The position numbers were made by a program, and so were the translations under genes. DNA of 64,000 nucleotides from Neodiprion pinetum (taxonomy: Eukaryota; Arthropoda; Insecta; Hymenoptera; Diprionidae). The stretch is from contig NC_060234.1 in assembly GCF_021155775.2 (NCBI RefSeq), positions 24,608,026 through 24,672,025 on the forward strand, read 5' to 3'. Positions 60,801 to 64,000 of the stretch are shown here, piece after piece (the stretch's first letter is position 1; each line of letters opens with the position of its first letter). Under the pieces are notes generated by a model. The model searched no databases, had not been told where the DNA came from, and saw nothing but the letters and a program-made list of their open reading frames with translations.

Positions 60801-63800
60801 AACTATACCATTGCCCAGCGCTACAATCCAGTGCTCTAAATTATGCCGATGTGCCGTGGTCGGGTCGAAATACCATCCGTAAAAGTTGGAACGCGAGGAG
60901 GTTACATCTACGACAGAATTCAAAATTCCAAACTATGTACAGCTTTGTTCCGGTATTCAACAGTCATTCATGTTTCGTATCGCTACAAGAAAACGCCTGT
61001 AATTTGGTGTCGACCTAACACTGTCTAACGTCCATCTACCGCCATCTGATGTTGGCGGACCACAAAAATTGTTCTATCTATAGTAGGATAGATACACTGC
61101 CCCATTTTGGGTCAGTTTCAACACCATTAGCAGGTACGATACCTCTATGCCTGATCACAGTATAATCGAATCATCGAAATGAATACATGTTTATTTGATG
61201 CTTTTGAACTCGTTTTAAACCAGTGGTGATGCGGTTCTTGTGTACCCTACAACGTTGGCTTCGTCGTATATTTTTTTTCTGCCTCCTCGACGGTTTCCAT
61301 TCGCCTAACGTATAGTCAAAGTAGAAGACTCTCCCCCAGTCGAGTCGCGCTAGGCTTTCTTCACCCCTCTCCGCGGCAGCAACTCCGTATTGACCCCAGC
61401 CAGACCCTAACGGCAGGAACAATAACGGTAGCTTAGGTTGGTGAGGCTTTTTGCAGATTGAATATTTCGGGGAAACTTAATATATGATTTCATATTTTTC
61501 TGGGGAGTGGTTCGCGGGAGCACTCAGCGCCCATTATCGTCGGGGTTGAATTATTTCATGCAAATCACTCGTCGTGTCCGCCTCATTCGACTCCACGTTC
61601 AATTCCGGATTTTCATGAGCAAACAATGAACCAACGCGGTAAAAGGGCCGGCTACTCGACCATCACCGATGCGGTGAACAACCTTCGATTTTTAAAAACT
61701 TTCTCCGAAGGTTTCTTCGCGGGATCAAGAGGACTCGGGGTCTGACGAACGTTTGTTGAGGCTGTTGGGTCAGCCAAAATCAACTTGCCAAAGGATCGAA
61801 AGATTACGACTTAATTATTGATAGCGATTAGCTGAATGAATTTCAGGTCCGCGGGAAACTTAGCGGCTGGATCAAAGTTTTGTGACGACAGCGGTCCGTT
61901 TGAATGATATTTTCACCGTAATCCCTTCGCGTCTGATTGTGGGAACATCGCTCGACGCTGGATCCTTGCTCCTGGAGCCGTAGTCGAGGATACGAAAAAA
62001 TCACACTTTGTTGCAGCCTATTGTTCTGTTACACGTCTTCATATTTATGTTCTCTGGTTTTTATACCGGTTTTGAAAAAACTGACTCCTCAACGGCATTG
62101 AGAACACGGTAATAGTCAGCTGTCAGGCCCTCCGAAGGTTCATCGGCATCGCATTTTTACGACGGATCACATTACCGTATATATAACGATGCGTGTGTAA
62201 ATCATCCTCCCTCGAAGGCAGGTAGGCTGTTCTGTCCTTCTCTTCCCTTTCCCACCCTACTGCTGCCCTTTTTCCATTCTTTTTCATATAAATTAGACTC
62301 TATATCGTAACGTGCCGGTGGTTTTACGGACTCTGAAGCTTTATTCCCGCGTTGCACAGACTAGATGAAAACATAATTATCTCTGTAACGCATCCGCACG
62401 TCTGTCGATACACATTTACGGAACCGTTCCACCGCAGCATACCGGGAACATTACGCACCTATTCCACACTCCTATAGGTCCAATTTCAGTGCCCTGCTTC
62501 CATGTCACGTTGTCTATTTTCAACCAGTTCCTTTGATTACCCAGAGTTTCCACCCCTCTGACCTTCTTTGCTCAAGCGTCTCTCATCCGAAATATGTGAT
62601 ACAAACGCAAACGCGGGTAATCCTGCTCCTGCTATCATCAGACGTTGGTGTTTTCTTATACCTCCGGTATCAAGCGGCGAATGGTCGACTCGGAGGCGCG
62701 TTATAGATCGTCGGACTAGCCACCATTCACAGGTCGAAGGGTGGAGGGTGCGGGGATTTGGTGCGGGTTCGGTGAGGCCCCGGTCCGCATTATACTTTAC
62801 GACGGCGTCCCTTGGCCGCCCTCCGTGTCCCTCCGGGTCCCGAGACCCTCGGAGGGTCGAGAGAGAGGCGAAAGCCTCTTTCACCCCCCTTTGTCGTCGC
62901 ACGCATCTCGATGGTCCGGATCGAGGCTAACCCGAGTCCACTCGGCGCCTTTCCCGCACCCAGGCCCAAATCGACCCAGCTACAGCCTGACGGAAATCCT
63001 CTCGAGCTCTTACTCGAGTTTCTCGAGGCTACGATACCTTGGCCGTAACGTTCGTAGACTTTATGCACTATCTGATGGTTTGAGATCATACAAGAGTGTC
63101 ATGAATCGTTTTGAGGTACGGCTAAAGGGGGCTGGAGCACGGACGGATAGCCGGAACTGCGAAAGGACATCCCACAAGTACCTAGTCATTGGACTGGTCC
63201 AATAATTCGCATTATTCAATAGTCGATTCAAACTTTGATTATTATGGCTCTTTGCTGGGGATGATGTGATACTGTAACGGACTCTTTTTTTTTTGTCATT
63301 CCCAGGTCAGCACACCAGTCTTCTGAAAAATTAAAAAGATACAATCGCACTTAATGTGCGAATCATTCACGATGCAACCAGCGAATGCAACCTGAATGCC
63401 GAGCTTCACTGCCCTTGAAACAGTACGTCTTGTACTTCAAAACGAATGAAGTACTTTCAACATGTTTCATGCGCTGTATTCCAATCATTTTTTTTGATCA
63501 TTAGTCTATATAATTAGGTCTGACATCGCAGTTACACCGGAGTTGGAACGGTAACGGAGCATTTTCTTTTCAAGTCATTTAGTCTAATTATCTCGTTAGC
63601 GTAATCTGATAAAGTGTCTTTGTAGCACTATTTCTATTTGATATCTAGGTTGAATCGATACCTATTCTACATTTGTATCGATTGATTGTACCGGTGACAA
63701 GAATTCGTTTCCAAACTAGATGAAACGTGGACCTGGTTTCTTTACGCAAGTCGAAAACTTCTCGCCCTGACAAAGACTCTGTGACAAAGAATCTTCCGCT

Positions 63801-64000
63801 TCCACCCCCTTCGTTACGTCTTCGACTTCACTTCAACCGCTGACTTGCTTCTGCGTCTTCAATTCGTAAGGGACGTCAGTTTCATATCGCGGTTTGCGTT
63901 TGTTCGACCGTTCGCAAGCTCGGTGGTGGTTCAGAGCCGTCAGTAGCTGCACCCCTCCTATCTTTCGGAGAGAGTTTCTTCCCGCAAAGCCGTCTCCGGC
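60801..64000. other. Non-coding stretch to the window end
   Basis: Mixed sequence with a GC-rich patch at about 62680-63020 where frames of up to 154 codons open on both strands without recognisable domains. No supported gene. Confidence 0.45.

Noticed and set aside
62741..63205. 154-codon plus-strand frame
   Set aside because: It overlaps other frames on both strands in a GC-rich patch and has no recognisable domain.

Overview
This is a eukaryotic window. CpG-rich, non-methylated-looking base composition, long introns, many simple repeats and a recognisable NOL4-family gene suggest an insect, most likely a hymenopteran (sawfly or wasp-like); the order is an inference, not proven. No operons, bacterial genes, CRISPR arrays, tRNA or rRNA genes were seen.

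Only one protein-coding gene can be supported: the 3' part of a NOL4 (nucleolar protein 4) homologue on the + strand. It has an internal exon at 10854-11006 and a long terminal coding exon at 15047-16021, both in phase 0 and joined by a GT-AG intron of about 4.0 kb. Together they give 375 C-terminal residues. The N-terminal NOL4 exons were searched for by eye in 1-10853 and not found, so they probably lie upstream of the window and 1-10853 is probably intron. An AT-rich probable 3' UTR follows the stop codon.

From about 17.8 kb to 64 kb I find no convincing coding sequence. This desert alternates AT-rich stretches with short GC/CpG-rich blocks (near 18.5, 20.5, 25.9, 30, 32.4, 33.1, 34.1, 43, 45.7, 48.3, 53.3, 60 and 62.8 kb), which could be promoter or regulatory islands or merely low-complexity GC-rich sequence. 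Most open frames here are short and compositionally driven.

The most distinctive structure is a set of foldback (long inverted-repeat) elements. A composite element at 967-3174 has arms of about 450 bp and terminal inverted repeats; a truncated copy lies in the opposite orientation at about 39484-40895, so the two inverted copies bracket the NOL4 exons. Two unrelated foldbacks lie at about 50385-51250 and 53803-54357. A short dispersed repeat is shared between 5617-5669 and 29090-29142. None of these encodes a recognisable transposase.
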